From Monocercomonoides exilis (Eukaryota > Preaxostyla > Oxymonadida > Polymastigidae), in the NCBI GenBank assembly GCA_001643675.2, contig LSRY02000015.1:1752001-1816000 (forward strand): DNA of 64,000 nt, given 5' to 3'. Position numbers and translations under genes: made by a program. Under the pieces are notes generated by a model. It saw only the letters and a list, made by a program, of their open reading frames with translations. It was not told the DNA's origin and did not search any database. Shown piece after piece: positions 38,517 to 49,582 of the stretch. Numbering within the stretch: the stretch's first letter is position 1; each line of letters begins with the position of its first letter.

Positions 38517-39026
38517 TGACACAGTGCGATGAAAATTTTTCTGAGAGTGTGATTTTTTTTGAAAAAATAAACATTTTGCAAAATAGTTACATTTGTTCCT
38601 GAGAAAGAAACAAATGGCTGATTCTTTTAAAAATCACACGTTCATTCGAGTTTTGGTCGAAATTTTTTACCGCAATGGAATACTGAAAAGAACACTTTTT
38701 CTTTAAAACATCATCATAAGCTACATGAAATAACTGTTGAAGTTCATATTTTCATAAATCTCTTTGAGATTTAATTTTTGATCAAAACTCAAATAAAAGA
38801 ATCATATCAAAAAGGATTAGCCACGTAATATAGTGTGATTTATAAACCTGGACTTTAATATAATTTTGGTTTGAAAAAAAAATTTTTTTTTTATTCTAAC
38901 AATCATGTTTTAATTCTTAAAATTGAAATTATAAATAATATCCATAATCAACAAGTTCTCTCTATTCAATTTTTCCTGGAATTTTTCAGCTTAGGTTCAT
39001 CATCCAAACCATCATCATTCATTATA
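37787..39026. other. AT-rich intergenic region with poly-T
   Basis: No gene is visible between the formin stop codon and the decayed transposase. A pure run of 27 T lies at 38491-38517. The rest is AT-rich without repeats that I could match elsewhere in the window. Confidence 0.6.
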
Positions 39027-40503
39027 TTATATTTGCGATATCTCCTTTTTTGGGCTTTTCAGTTGCGAGAAGAATTCTGCTTCATTTTCATGATTATTAT
39101 CTTGTCTTATCTTATTTTCAATTATTTTTTCTTCTCTTCTCCATTCTTCAAAGAATTGTTGTTTGGTTGTGTTTTTTACAGAAAAATCAAGTCTGCGTGT
39201 TCTCTTTTTTAGTGTCACCGAATGTCTCTTTGGTATGCCAGATAAAATTGAATACCGCTCTTTTGAAAGCGCAAAGCTTTTCTTGAACAAAGAAAAGATA
39301 ATTGCAGGAAGCAATGCCGTCTGATGGGCTTGTGGAAGAACGTTGGAGAGAAATGGAAGAATTCGGAGGCACAGAGTGCAGAGGGTTGATTCATTTCTTG
39401 AAAATAGAAAACACACCACGATAAAGAGGGCGTGCGATGTGTGAACTGTGAGGAATAAAAGTGACGATGTTATTATTGTCATCGGTCAATTTCTGCCAGA
39501 CATCAAGCTGAGCCCGAGAAGAATGAGAATCCAAAAAATGAAGATATCTTTTATGGTTCTTCATTAAAATATCCCCTCTTTCGATGATTCCATTCAGTTT
39601 AACCTCCTATGCATATCTTTTGAAAATGCTTTCTGTCGTCCATCCTTCGTTGTTGTCCCAAACGTCCATCTACGCAGTCAACAGAACTCGCATCTCCTTT
39701 GGTAATTTGTGGCATGGACACAACACAACGCTTTTGAGAGAATAACCATTTGCAGCAGCTGAGACAACCAAAGTTGCATATGGCATGTTTGGAAGTGTTG
39801 TATGGAAACAGGCTGGCACTCCTGAAGTGTTAATAACCAGAGTTTTGAAGGAATAAGATAGGCACAGTGAAGATTCATCAGGGTCAAGGATCAAAGAATA
39901 TGAATAATAATGTGAATCATGAAGATTTTACAGAAGCTCGAAGAAAAGTGAAACAGCGTGTTCGTTGGATACTGAAAGACATTGGATATCCACATTTGTG
40001 TGCATGGATGCTTTGAGCTCTGAATACCTTTTTGTAAATAAATATGAATATGCTTATGATACACTGGCATTTTTATCAGCTTCATTCTCTGAACGCCTTT
40101 TTTGTAGGAAAGGACGGATTCAATCTGCAAAATACTAATTATGAAAAACAAAATAAAAAAGTGAAGATGAAAACAGACAAATTCACTTGTTCTCTTGGTA
40201 TTAAAACTTGTTCCTGATAAACTTTTAATTTTTAATGACTCGGACAATAGGATTTTTATCATCTTCATTGTACAGTTATGACCCACCAGATTTTCCAACA
40301 TCCCTTCCACTCTCAACTGCTGAAACTGCTCTGAAAACCGCAGAATGAGAGAATTCTTTAGAATTTATTGAGTCAATAATTCGAACAATGCCATCAACAA
40401 CAATACATGACATGGACTTGAAACGATTTTCAAAACTTCGATATTCAAATGTTATCATTTTTTCTCGAATAATCGACTGGCCATTTTCTTTTTTGTTAAG
40501 CAC
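39027..40503 (-). pseudogene. Decayed pogo/Tigger-like DDE transposase, copy A
   Basis: Read from 40503 downwards in several frames. The N-terminal DNA-binding part (YRSFENRFKSMSCIVVDG, then AVSAVESGRDVGKSGG) matches copy B at 43.6 kb (YRIYENRLERMARILIDG, AVKAVKSDRDVAKGGR). A probable intron follows at the same point as in copy B. The DDE region is recognisable in pieces: KTLVINTSGVPACFHTTL, LDSHSSRAQL, and VTFIPHSSHIARPL followed by YRGVF, where the usual final catalytic Asp is Tyr. The C-terminus ends with RLDF.. and FFEEW, as in copy B. Several frameshifts and stops make it non-functional. No terminal inverted repeats were found. Confidence 0.75.
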
Positions 40504-40606
40504 TGTGTTTATACCAAAAACAATTGAAAGAAATCTTTCAAAATTTCACAAAAATAGTTTTTTTTTCTAATGAAAATTAAAATGTTTTTATGGATTTAAT
40601 ACTCAC

Positions 40607-40702
40607 TCAATTAACCCCGTTGTTATAGCCTTATCTCTTCAGGAGATGCACAAACCAGAGATGGAGGAGCAAACACTCCATCCACACCTCCATCAGAGAT
40701 TA
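40607..40702 (-). repeat. Dispersed GC-rich repeat, copy 1
   Basis: The minus strand reads taatctctgatgg, then gctcctccatctctg, then gagataaggctataacaacgg. The same ordered blocks occur on the plus strand at 63778-63890. The element stands out from its AT-rich surroundings and has no open frame. It could be a short interspersed element end or a structured RNA gene. Confidence 0.7.
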
Positions 40703-40990
40703 AATGTCGTGATTTTATTAAAATTTCTAACTTTTGACTTTTAGTTAAAAACCGAAAACAGTATCAAAAATCTGAAAAGTGGATAAAATCTATTTTCAAT
40801 TACAAAAAAAAAATTCCAGTGTTTTCAAAAAGTTCGAAATAACAAATCACACTATACACACATGATTATTTTCCTTATTGATTGAATCAAACGGATTGTT
40901 TTCATCGTTTTCATTGAAATGTTTTTTTCTTTATAATCAAAACTTGCAAGTGTGTTTTCGTGTCTTTCTCTTTGACTTTTTGAGAATCAC

Positions 40991-41021
40991 AAAAAAAAAT
41001 AAAAAATAAAAAATAAAAAAT

Positions 41022-41058
<37 letters not shown>

Positions 41059-41093
41059 AAATAAAAAATAAAAAAAAAAAAAAAAAAAAAAAA
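40991..41093 (+). repeat. (AAAAAAT)n microsatellite and poly-A
   Basis: About 100 bp of A-rich units separated by single T, ending in a run of about 24 A, 300 bp before the DnaJ start codon. It may be the relic of a poly-A tail. Confidence 0.9.
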
Positions 41094-41388
41094 CACTTTT
41101 TATAAAAATGTTCCACATCATATCATCAGAAATGAAAAACAAACAAAACAATACATCTGTTTTTTTGAACTACATCTTTTCCATAAATTTTTGATTTTAG
41201 AAAAAATCAATGTCAGTTTTCTTCAAGTTTATTTCTAATACTGCCTTTTCTACTATGTCAAAAGCAATACTCACTTATTCAAAAAGTCATTCATAACCAA
41301 AATTTTTTAAGAGGTATTATTTTTTTTGAAACTCTTCAAAAATCCGTTTTTCGTTGGATCAGTATATTTTTTATTTGTAACTTCTCCA

Positions 41389-42862
41389 ATGTCCTCAGAC
41401 ACAAAGTATTACGATATTCTAGGAATAACTAAAGAAGCAACAGATGATGAAATAAAGAAAGCTTATCGGAAGGCAGCTATTAAATGGCATCCGGATAAAA
41501 ATGTTTGATAATAATATTTAGAATCCTCCTGTGAAATTTTTTAATCATTGTTAATGTTATTGAACATTTTGCATATTTTATATCATTTGTTAAATATGCT
41601 ATTGCTTTATTAGCCCGGAAATCCAGAAGCAACAGAAAAGTTCAAACAAATTGGAGAAGCGTACGAAGTCTTAAGCGACCCAAAAAAACGAGAACTATAT
41701 GATAAGTTTGGATTCTTTAAAAGTTTTTATTCAATAATACATAAATTTTGATTGTAGATATGGAGAAGAAGGAATGAAAGAAGGTGGAGGAGTTCAATTT
41801 CACAGTGCCACTGATCTGTTTGATTCCATTTTTGGAGGCGGTCTTTTTGGAAGGTCAGCTCCGCAAAAACCCACAAAAGGAGATGATGTTGTTCATCACA
41901 TTAAGTTTTCCCTCGAAGATCTCTATGCGGGAAAAAAGAAGAAGCTCCGAATTTCAGCAAAAAAAGTTTGCAGTCTTTGCAAGGGATATGGATCTACAAA
42001 GCCAAATGCAGTTGTAAAATGCACGGTTTGCAATGGAACAGGAATGCAAACGATCACGCAACAGCTTGGACCCGGATTTATTTCAACTTCAAGGCAACCT
42101 TGCAGAGCATGCAGGCAAAGAGGAGAAGTCATCAAAGATGAAGATCGGTGTCCTTTGTGCAATGGAGAGAAAACAAGAACGGAACAGAAAGATCTTGAAT
42201 TTACTGTCGAAGCAGGCTCATACGATGGACAAAAAGTGGTGCTACGTAATGAAGGTGATGAAGAGCCTGGAGTTGAAGCAGGTGATTTAATTATTGTTAT
42301 TGATGAGAAGCCTCATGACACTTTTCAGCGAAAAGGAAGAGATCTAGTTATGAACAAAACTATCACATTGGGAGAAGCATTATGCGGATTTGAGTTTTCT
42401 GTTACAACTTTGGATAAAAGGCAACTTTTGATTAAGCCAAATCCTGAAGACGTAATTAAGCCTGGTGCTATTAGATGCATTCCAAATGAAGGAATGCCCG
42501 TGTATCGATCACCTTTGGATAAAGGTTCATTAGTTATAAAATTTGAAGTCGAATTTCCTGAAAAAGGTTCAATTTCAGATGAAAGGAAAAGTGCAATTGC
42601 AAAAATCCTTCCTGCACCATCATCTTCATTTACTCCAGGATTTACTTCACTTTCTGCTCAAAAGAAAGCAAAAGGAGGTAAGCCTTCAAGCTCTGCAACA
42701 ACTTCAACAAATACAAGCGATTTTGAAGAAGCTGAACTTACTGAATTTTCATCAGGAGGAGATCACAGCGCTTATTCATCTAGTTATAGCGGTTCATATG
42801 ATGATTACGAAGGAAGCGGAAGAAGAGGTGGGACCCACGTACAGGCTTGTACAATATGCTAA
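41389..42862 (+). CDS. Type I DnaJ (Hsp40) co-chaperone with CaaX-like end
   Basis: Exons 41389-41502, 41614-41705 and 41758-42862 give 436 residues, close to the DNAJA1/Ydj1 size. It stimulates Hsp70 ATPase and delivers substrates. The J domain starts [10 protein letters not shown] and holds the HPD triad (residues about 34-36). After a short Gly/Phe linker come four zinc motifs at about 140-205: [24 protein letters not shown] (last Gly shifted) and CPLCNGEK. The peptide-binding domain ([20 protein letters not shown]) follows. The last four residues, CTIC, fit a prenylation box as in Ydj1 (CASQ). An in-frame ATG at 41326 would add a 21-residue hydrophobic leader. I prefer 41389 because it gives the normal cytosolic N-terminus and prenylation needs cytosolic exposure. 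Confidence 0.93.
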
Positions 42863-43097
42863 AACCGTTGTAAAATGACTATTTCAAAAATAATATAACA
42901 ATTGAATTTCGAGAAATAACATTTTTTGTTAGCTTTTTTTTAAATTTATCTTTTTTTTAAAACATTTTTTTAATTTTCACTTCATTTCCCTCAAACATTC
43001 GCATTTCAAAATTTTATAATTTGGAAGTTGATTCATTAACAAAACAGAATTTGAATGAAACATAATTCATTAATTACAAAAATCCTAGTTGAGAAAT

Positions 43098-43102
43098 AAA
43101 AA
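43098..43102 (-). terminator. Pol III T-run terminator of tRNA-Tyr
   Basis: Five T on the minus strand begin two bases after the tRNA 3' end, the usual RNA polymerase III stop signal. Confidence 0.8.
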
Positions 43103-43104
43103 TT

Positions 43105-43187
43105 CTCCCCAGCCGGGTTCGAACCAGCGACCTCAAGATAACAGCTTTTTCTACAGTCTCGCGCTCTTCCAACTGAGCTATGGAGAG
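43105..43187 (-). tRNA. tRNA-Tyr (GTA) with an 11-nt intron
   Basis: The 83-nt gene folds into a full cloverleaf. The acceptor stem is ctctcca/tggggag, with one T-G pair. The D arm is gctc...gagc, the anticodon stem cgaga/tcttg, and the T arm gctgg-ttcgaac-ccggc. The anticodon loop starts ctgtag, so the anticodon is GTA (Tyr). Eleven extra bases (aaaaagctgtt, 43140-43150) follow position 37, the canonical intron site in eukaryotic tRNA-Tyr. The internal A box (tagctcagttgg) and B box (ggttcgaac) are intact. CCA is not encoded. Confidence 0.96.
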
Positions 43188-43556
43188 AACTTAAAAGAAC
43201 TTGTTCGAATTTTCCCTGCCACACCAAACTGATTGAGTAACAACGTATTAAAGGATAGTGTTTTCATTGGAACCTATTTTTGATGGCACCTTTTTTTTAT
43301 TTCTTTGTGAAATATATAATTTTCTATAAGAAACAAAGATTGTTTGCACAAACAATTGTTTTTGTCATCAGCGGATGAATAGATGTTCTTATTTGATTTC
43401 GGGGAAACAGTGAAATATGTTAGTGAAATTCTTGTATGAAAAAAACATGACAAATTCTTTTTAAAAACAAATAGAATAAACAAAAATTTATTAAAGCAAA
43501 TACTACCTATATCAAAACTTGAAAAGTCTTTTGGCTGCTTTTAATGGACTTTTTTT
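43188..43556. other. Intergenic, no gene seen
   Basis: AT-rich spacer between the tRNA-Tyr gene and the transposase relic. Neither a gene nor a terminal inverted repeat for the adjacent element could be found. Confidence 0.5.
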
Positions 43557-45395
43557 ATGATCATTTCCCAAAAAATTGATTTGTATTTTAATGATCAAAA
43601 AAAAGCTGAAGAAGGAAAAAGAAAAATGCAAGCAGAAATGGCGTCGATTGACTATCGCATTTATGAAAATAGACTCGAGAGAATGGCGCGAATTCTGATT
43701 GATGGAAAAGCCAGGCTTGTGGATGCGACGAACTTCTGTGAATTTTCAAAAAAAACTCTCATCCATGCAGTGAAGGCTGTTAAAAGTGACAGGGATGTTG
43801 CCAAAGGAGGAAGACCTTCATTGCTGCGCAAGGAAAAAAAGGAAATTGTTACAGACGTTATAAAAATTGAAGCAAAGTGTGGAACAAACCTGACAGTGAA
43901 GAAAACAAAAGAATTGGTTTGTAAAATATTTTTCTTCTATTTATTTGTTTCTATTTGGAGAATTTTTTTTGTAAAGTTCCTTTTGTTTTATTTTCTAATA
44001 GAATAATAATTTCATATTTCGATCAATTTTCTGTTCCCACTCACCAAATTTCGCTGTCATGAAAGTGAAAGCATTGTGATGTTATTTTTTTCATGACATC
44101 GAAATTTGGTGAGTGGGAACAGAAAATTGATCGAAATATGAAATTATTATTCTATTAGAAAATAAAACAAAAGGAACTTTTCAAAAAAATTAGCCGTTTA
44201 GATTGAAAATGCGATAGAAGATGAAGATTCAGAGATTTCAATTGATGCTTCACCAAAAAAAGAAATTTCAAAATCCGCGGCTTATTCCTTCTTGCGAAAT
44301 CAACCCGAATTGAAATTACAAAAGCCAAAAATTACGGATTCAAAACGTCTTGCAGCATCTTGTCAAGACGCTTTGAAACCTTGGTACGAAATGCTTGATG
44401 ATTTGCATTCAAAGTTCAAACACCGAAGGGAGATAATCTTTTATGTGGATGAAACATCACCGAGATTATCAGATAATTGCTAAAAACTTGTTGCGACATC
44501 CTCGGAATCTCCTTCAGCCTGTTGTCTAGCATTTTCGAGAGTTCGAAACGTGATACATGTGACTGCTGTTTCCTCGGATGGTTTTTCTTTGCACTCAATT
44601 GTTCTTTGGCCTAGTTCAAATGTTCCGGTAGAGTTGACTCCTTTTCTATCTTCTTCGCTTGATGTGTAGTGCAATACGAACGGTTGGATGATCTATTCTC
44701 CTTTCGAACATTCCTCTTTGCACGTTCTTCTTCTTGAAATATTAGAACATAAGAAAAGAATGAAGTTTTCTGAAGAGATAAGTTTGGTATTTGTCGATTC
44801 GCACAGCTCTCATGCAAAACCTATTATTTGAAGAAAATTTTTGGAATCAAATGTGGATGTCATCACATTTGTTCCTCACACAACACATATTTCGCAACCT
44901 CTCGATAGAGGTGTTTTTGCTGTTCTTAAATCGGTTTTAAATTCATCAATAGAAATCCCTCAATCTTCAACAGCTTCTTCCAACAGAAGGGATTTGGTAG
45001 ACATCCTTCCTCAAGCTCTTCACTCTGCATTCGCACCATCAGTAATTAAGAATGCATTTGATGTAAGTGGTGATTTGTTTAGATCGTCAGGACCAGTTTT
45101 ACGTAAATTGCCCAAACACTCTTCATTTCCTTTACCCACTTGTTCAAATCGTTTTGATTTTTACGGAAAACTGCTCACAAATGAGGATTTCTTAGAAAAG
45201 TGGGAAGAAGATATATTTATTCGAACAAGTGCGAAATGTTCCGAAGCCGAAGAAGAAACAGAAAACATTGAAGATACTCTTCCATTAAAGTCAAAGAAGA
45301 AAAGAGTTTGTCGAAGAATTTTGCATGATGATTTGGAAAATATCGAAGAAGATAATTCTGCAGATCAAAGTTCAAAAAAAAAAAAAGAAAAATAA
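43557..45395 (+). pseudogene. Decayed pogo/Tigger-like DDE transposase, copy B
   Basis: Exon 1 (43557-43916) carries the helix-turn-helix-like N-terminus (YENRLERMARILIDG, GGRPSLL). A GTTTGT...TTTAG intron (43917-44201) holds a long hairpin. Exon 2 (44202-45395) continues in the same frame through the DDE core: IIFYVDET, VFVDSHSSH and the block VITFVPHTTHISQPLDRGVF, typical of Tigger/pogo enzymes. The three Asp are present, but TAA (near 44481), TAG (near 44670) and TGA (near 44829) interrupt the frame and the segment between them is degraded, so it is dead. The C-terminus is acidic, then Lys-rich. Copy A at 39.0-40.5 kb is a more decayed relative in opposite orientation. Confidence 0.8.
43973..44180. 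repeat. Near-perfect hairpin, 92-bp arms
   Basis: The arms 43973-44064 and 44089-44180 are reverse complements with one or two mismatches, around a 24-bp loop. The element lies inside the inferred intron of transposase copy B and is absent from the corresponding, much shorter intron of copy A. It looks like a MITE or foldback element nested in the older transposon. Confidence 0.9.
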
Positions 45396-46052
45396 AAAGA
45401 CTATTTGAACCGAGTTTTGTTTATTTTTGCTAATTGATTCTGTATTTTTTGAATTTTATCACTTCAAAAATTAGGTGCAAATAAAAACACTAACCTATTT
45501 ATCTAAATGAATGTAATTCAATCAAAACGGAACTTTTTCTCTCTCAAAGTAGGCAACTCGACGAATTTCATTTTTTTTGTTTTAAAAGTTATGATCTAAA
45601 CTTTTTTGGTGTCTTTAATTACTTAGTCAACATTATGAGTTAGGTTTTAACATTTTGTTTGAATGTTTGTTATATATTACTAAAACTTTTTATGATCCGT
45701 TTTTTGAGTTTTGTTGATTTTTTGGACAGAACATTTATATCATGTTTATATGCAATTTTAATGAGGATAAATAACTTTTTACCATATTTAACTATATTTT
45801 TTATATGTTTTGTGTACATATAAAAGTATAAATGTTTAAATAATACTTTTTTAACAAATTCAGACATTTCACATTTTTATTTTTTGTTTTGAGTGTTAAC
45901 AATGAAATAAAGTTACTCAATGAAAATTTCTTGCATTTTTATTAATGATTAAAATTTATTTATATAAAAAAACAAGTCAATCAGAAAATCATATTATTAA
46001 TGGGAAAAAATGTCAGTGAGGTGAATAAAAAATTAACAAACAATAGAAAAAC
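45396..46052. other. Intergenic, no gene seen
   Basis: AT-rich DNA between two transposase relics. The 16-mer ttaatgattaaaattt at 45942-45957 recurs in the same orientation at 47600-47615, flanking the Harbinger-like unit. It is longer than the 3-bp target duplication expected for that class. Confidence 0.5.
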
Positions 46053-46564
46053 TTACTGTCTTTGGTTTAACAAGCTCTGCAATGGGGTTTCACTTGCTCT
46101 TTTTTCTTTTTTTGAGGTGCTAGAGGAAGAAGCAGAAGGAAAGGAAAACGATGATGAGGATTGCTGAAGGCGAAGAGATCTCCACTGATTGGGAAAATAC
46201 CAAGCTTGAGAAAAATCATTGATTTCCATTTCTACTTCCATTTCGTCTCTTTCATTTATAATAATTTCATCTCTTCTTTCTTTTTCTTCTGCAGAAATTA
46301 TCTTTTTCTTATCTTTTTCTTCTTTTTCTTTGTCATTTTCTGACTGTGGGTCATGAGAATCGCCAAAAAAACATAGTTATGGTATTATTCATATTAAATC
46401 AAGTGTTTTTAACACCATAAACATTAATATGGGCAAAAAAATAAAATTATACTTATTTCTTTTGCAAGCAAAGATGTTACACTGGGAGTTAGTGGCAAGT
46501 CAGGGTTCAGTCTGTTTTTCAGTTTTGCTCTATATTTATCGTTGGTCACCTTTCTTGCTCTCAT
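46053..46564 (-). CDS. Small charged protein following the Harbinger-like transposase
   Basis: Two exons (46564-46453 and 46339-46053; intron 113 bp, donor GTATAA) give about 132 residues. The start codon directly abuts the transposase TGA, in the same frame. The N-terminal part is basic (KVTNDKYRAKLKNRLNPD), the middle is a Glu/Lys run and the C-terminus is Ser-rich. Harbinger elements usually encode a second, DNA-binding protein, but I see no Myb/SANT signature. It may instead be a C-terminal extension of the transposase separated by a stop. Splicing is inferred only from frame continuity. Confidence 0.4.
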
Positions 46565-47557
46565 TCAATTAAAATAGTTAATATGCAAGTCCTTGACAAA
46601 CCTTCGATTTGCTTCAGAATCCTTCTCAGTTAGCGGATTGTGCAGAATGTGAAAATTAGCCAAGCAGCACGCAACAGAAAAGTAACTTCCAACTCTGAAG
46701 ACTTCAAAAGGCCAAGGATGGCGAAAGACAGCGAAAAGAGTCTTCAATCTTCCAAAGAAGCGCTCAACGATGACGCGGCGAGAAGCGAGGTGGGGAGTTC
46801 CGACTGGTTTGGATATAATAGCGTCAATTTCAGCTCTTGCACCAATGAAAGCGGAGTCTGCGAGCACTTTTGAGCCTCCTAGAAGAGCTTGAAATTGAGG
46901 GTAATGATCCTTAAAGATGTTAAAATCATGTGTGCTGCCTGTATTCACTGAACTGAGCGTGCATGCTGTGCCAATGCGAGGGTTGACTCCAACTTCTATT
47001 TTAACGCAGTATATGTGGTGCTTCCCACTGTAATACTTCTCTCCAAATTCCAAACGTCCAGCAGGCCGGTTGATAGGTATGACTGTGCAATCCACAACCA
47101 CTCCATCATTTTTCATGTCATCTAACATATCTGGCCGAAATGTTAACAACAAATCAGCCAAAGGTATTTTTAAATCATTCACAACACTATAAAGAAGTCG
47201 AATAAGAGCATTTTGTGTTTTGTAAAATGAAGAAGCCAAAAAATGAGTGAATGTTGCTGATCCAAGGTGCAAAAATGAAAGAAGCAAAAAAACTTGATCC
47301 TAAAAATTACTCAACGCTCTCTCTTTTCCTCTGTGATATGGAATTTCCTTTTGAAGAAGTTTCATATGAAGATCAAATTCACAACGAGAAAATCCTGTAA
47401 GTCTGAAAAATGCCTTTAATTTATCTCCTTCAAATTTTTGACAGGCAATTTTTATCAAAGATTCTTTCTCTTCAGATTCCTCGAGATGTGTTGGCTCAGA
47501 AATGCGATTTCTTTTTTCGACTTGAGTCAAAATACTCATAAATGTTGATTGAGACAT
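46565..47557 (-). pseudogene. Harbinger/PIF-like (DDE_Tnp_4) transposase with one in-frame TAG
   Basis: One frame of 331 codons broken only by TAG at 47297-47299. The first part is a helical N-terminus (LKAFFRLTGFSRCEFDLHMK). After the stop comes the HARBI1-type core: FLHLGSATFTHFLA, first Asp in VVDCTVIPI, second Asp in LADSAFIG, and Glu in RVIVERFFGRLK, so the DDE triad is intact. The frame ends with TGA immediately before another ATG. With a single nonsense codon it is either newly dead or rescued by readthrough. No convincing terminal inverted repeats were found on either side. Confidence 0.85.
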
Positions 47558-49582
47558 TTCAAAAAAATATTTAGAAAAATGAAAAAAACAGATCCTCCCT
47601 TAATGATTAAAATTTCTGTGTGATCACAACACCCAGTAACAAAATCATCGGATGTGACTCTGTCACATTGCATTTGTTAAATCTAAATTGTTTGATATCG
47701 ATCTTTATGAACCTTTGCACATCTAATTCCATATGAGTGAATAAACTCGTACAAGTTCTAAAGAAATAAGAACTTGATTAATTTGACTGAGTCGCGAAAA
47801 TTTGACTAAGTCATATCGTTTTTTTCTTTTTTAACGAATTTTGCATATTTTTATCGAATTTCTTTCAATCTCACCAAGATCGAAAATGTGATTCTTATAA
47901 TCATAACATGTGATCGAACATTTTTTTGTTTTGTTGATATTTTTATTATCAAAAGTTCACAAACGTTGAATTCACAATATGGGAGATTATTTTTGGAATC
48001 AAAAAATTTTTCGGAGCGCTGTTTTTTCAAAAATTGTAAGTCTTTGGAAGGTGATTTTGTATTAAAAGGCTCAATACATCTTTAATGTTTCACAAACCAC
48101 CGTCTTTGCAGAAATAAAGATGAAGATGTCTTCAATAAGCCATTTCATTTTAAAGTTGACATTTGTTAACGTTCAATTAAAATTTTCGGTTCGAAATTTT
48201 TGAAAGAATAATTATGATTTTTAAAGATTATCACCCATATGTTGAAGCTATGATGATAACAAATCGTGTTCTTTTGTTTTTTTCTTTCAACTGTTTGCAG
48301 AAACACAGAAAAAAAGGACAAAACTTGGGTGATTATTTTTTGAGATCATATTTTTTCACACAAAAATTTCGGTGCAAAAATATTTCTTGAATATCAATTA
48401 AAAATAATTTGAAAAGTGAAAAGGCTTATTGCATGCATTTTTATCTTTGACTCAGAAAAACCATTTGTTTTTAATACAATTATCATTCTTTTTCACTTTT
48501 GCATTAAAATTTTCTTTCGAAAAACAAACAATCTCTGAAAAAACAACACACCGAAAAAAGCTATGATTTCGAAAATAGTCACCCATATCTATTCAAGTAA
48601 TTAACTGGAAAGAAAGAAAGATTGAACGAAGAAAAAGGAAACAGAAAAAATAATTTTTTTGTGGAATCAGCAAACTATTAATTTTTCAATCATTATTTTC
48701 ACGAAAACAAAACTTTTTATTGCAGTTTGTCCAAAAAAACGTTGATCTGTCCGTTTTTAATGTCAATCATCCCTCAAGTTAAAAATTTTGTTGGATACCG
48801 TTATTGATTGGTGTATTATTTGGAATTTTTCGTTTGCGCTTTATTTTTCATATATTTGCCTTTTTATTTAACAAACAACAAAAATTAGTGAGAGCGTATG
48901 GATTGAATACACTTATTATTTGATTATTCTTTTTATTTTTTGTTGTTAATGAATAAATATTTTAACACGACATTTTTTCTTTTTGTTCAGTGTTTTGCAA
49001 ATTGCAAGGACAAAAGCGAAGAGTTATTCAGAATTACATTTTTATGAACTTTCGAACCTTAGCCAATCAAATAAATGAACACTGATGTATAAATATTCAA
49101 AGAAATTATGTTTGATGATGTTTGTTGTTTTAAATGTCAATAACACACAACAAACGAATATTCATTTATGTTTCATCAGTTGGAGAAAAATGATTGACTT
49201 TCATTGGGATATTAGGAACTTTTCATTTTTTTCATTGTTTTTTTCGTTATAATGCTTATCTCCAACAAATCTGCAACCTTTTCATTTTTTTTCATCAATC
49301 ATATAAACATGCAGATTATTTTCATTAATCGCTCATCCTTCTGATTATATTTGTTTCCAATAAATACAAAAAAAAGCATGTTGAAATGAATAAGATTTCT
49401 ATTATTTATCTTCGAAAAAAAGTCTAAAACAATTAATCGAAATGAAAAAACATTCACAAGTTTTTTCTTTCCAAAATTTGGGGCCAGATAACATTTTCGA
49501 CATGAGAAATTGTCCTTCTGAACTATTTTGGAGAAATCTCTTTGAAAGTTTGAAGAAGAGTGAAAATTAAGTGGTTTTCACC
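47558..49582. other. AT-rich non-coding region
   Basis: No gene is visible. A short inverted repeat (tgtgac tct gtcaca) lies near 47652-47666. Two diverged direct repeats, each ending in tcacccatat, lie near 48170-48240 and 48500-48590, with an inverted tgggtgatta between them near 48327. They may be parts of an old repeat. Confidence 0.5.

Noticed and set aside
41326-41388. Secretory signal peptide for the DnaJ
   Set aside because: The ATG at 41389 gives the standard J-domain N-terminus, and a CaaX-like end requires cytosolic exposure.
45942-47615. 16-bp direct repeat ttaatgattaaaattt flanking the Harbinger-like unit
   Set aside because: Too long for the 3-bp duplication of this class and fully AT-rich; probably chance or an older repeat.
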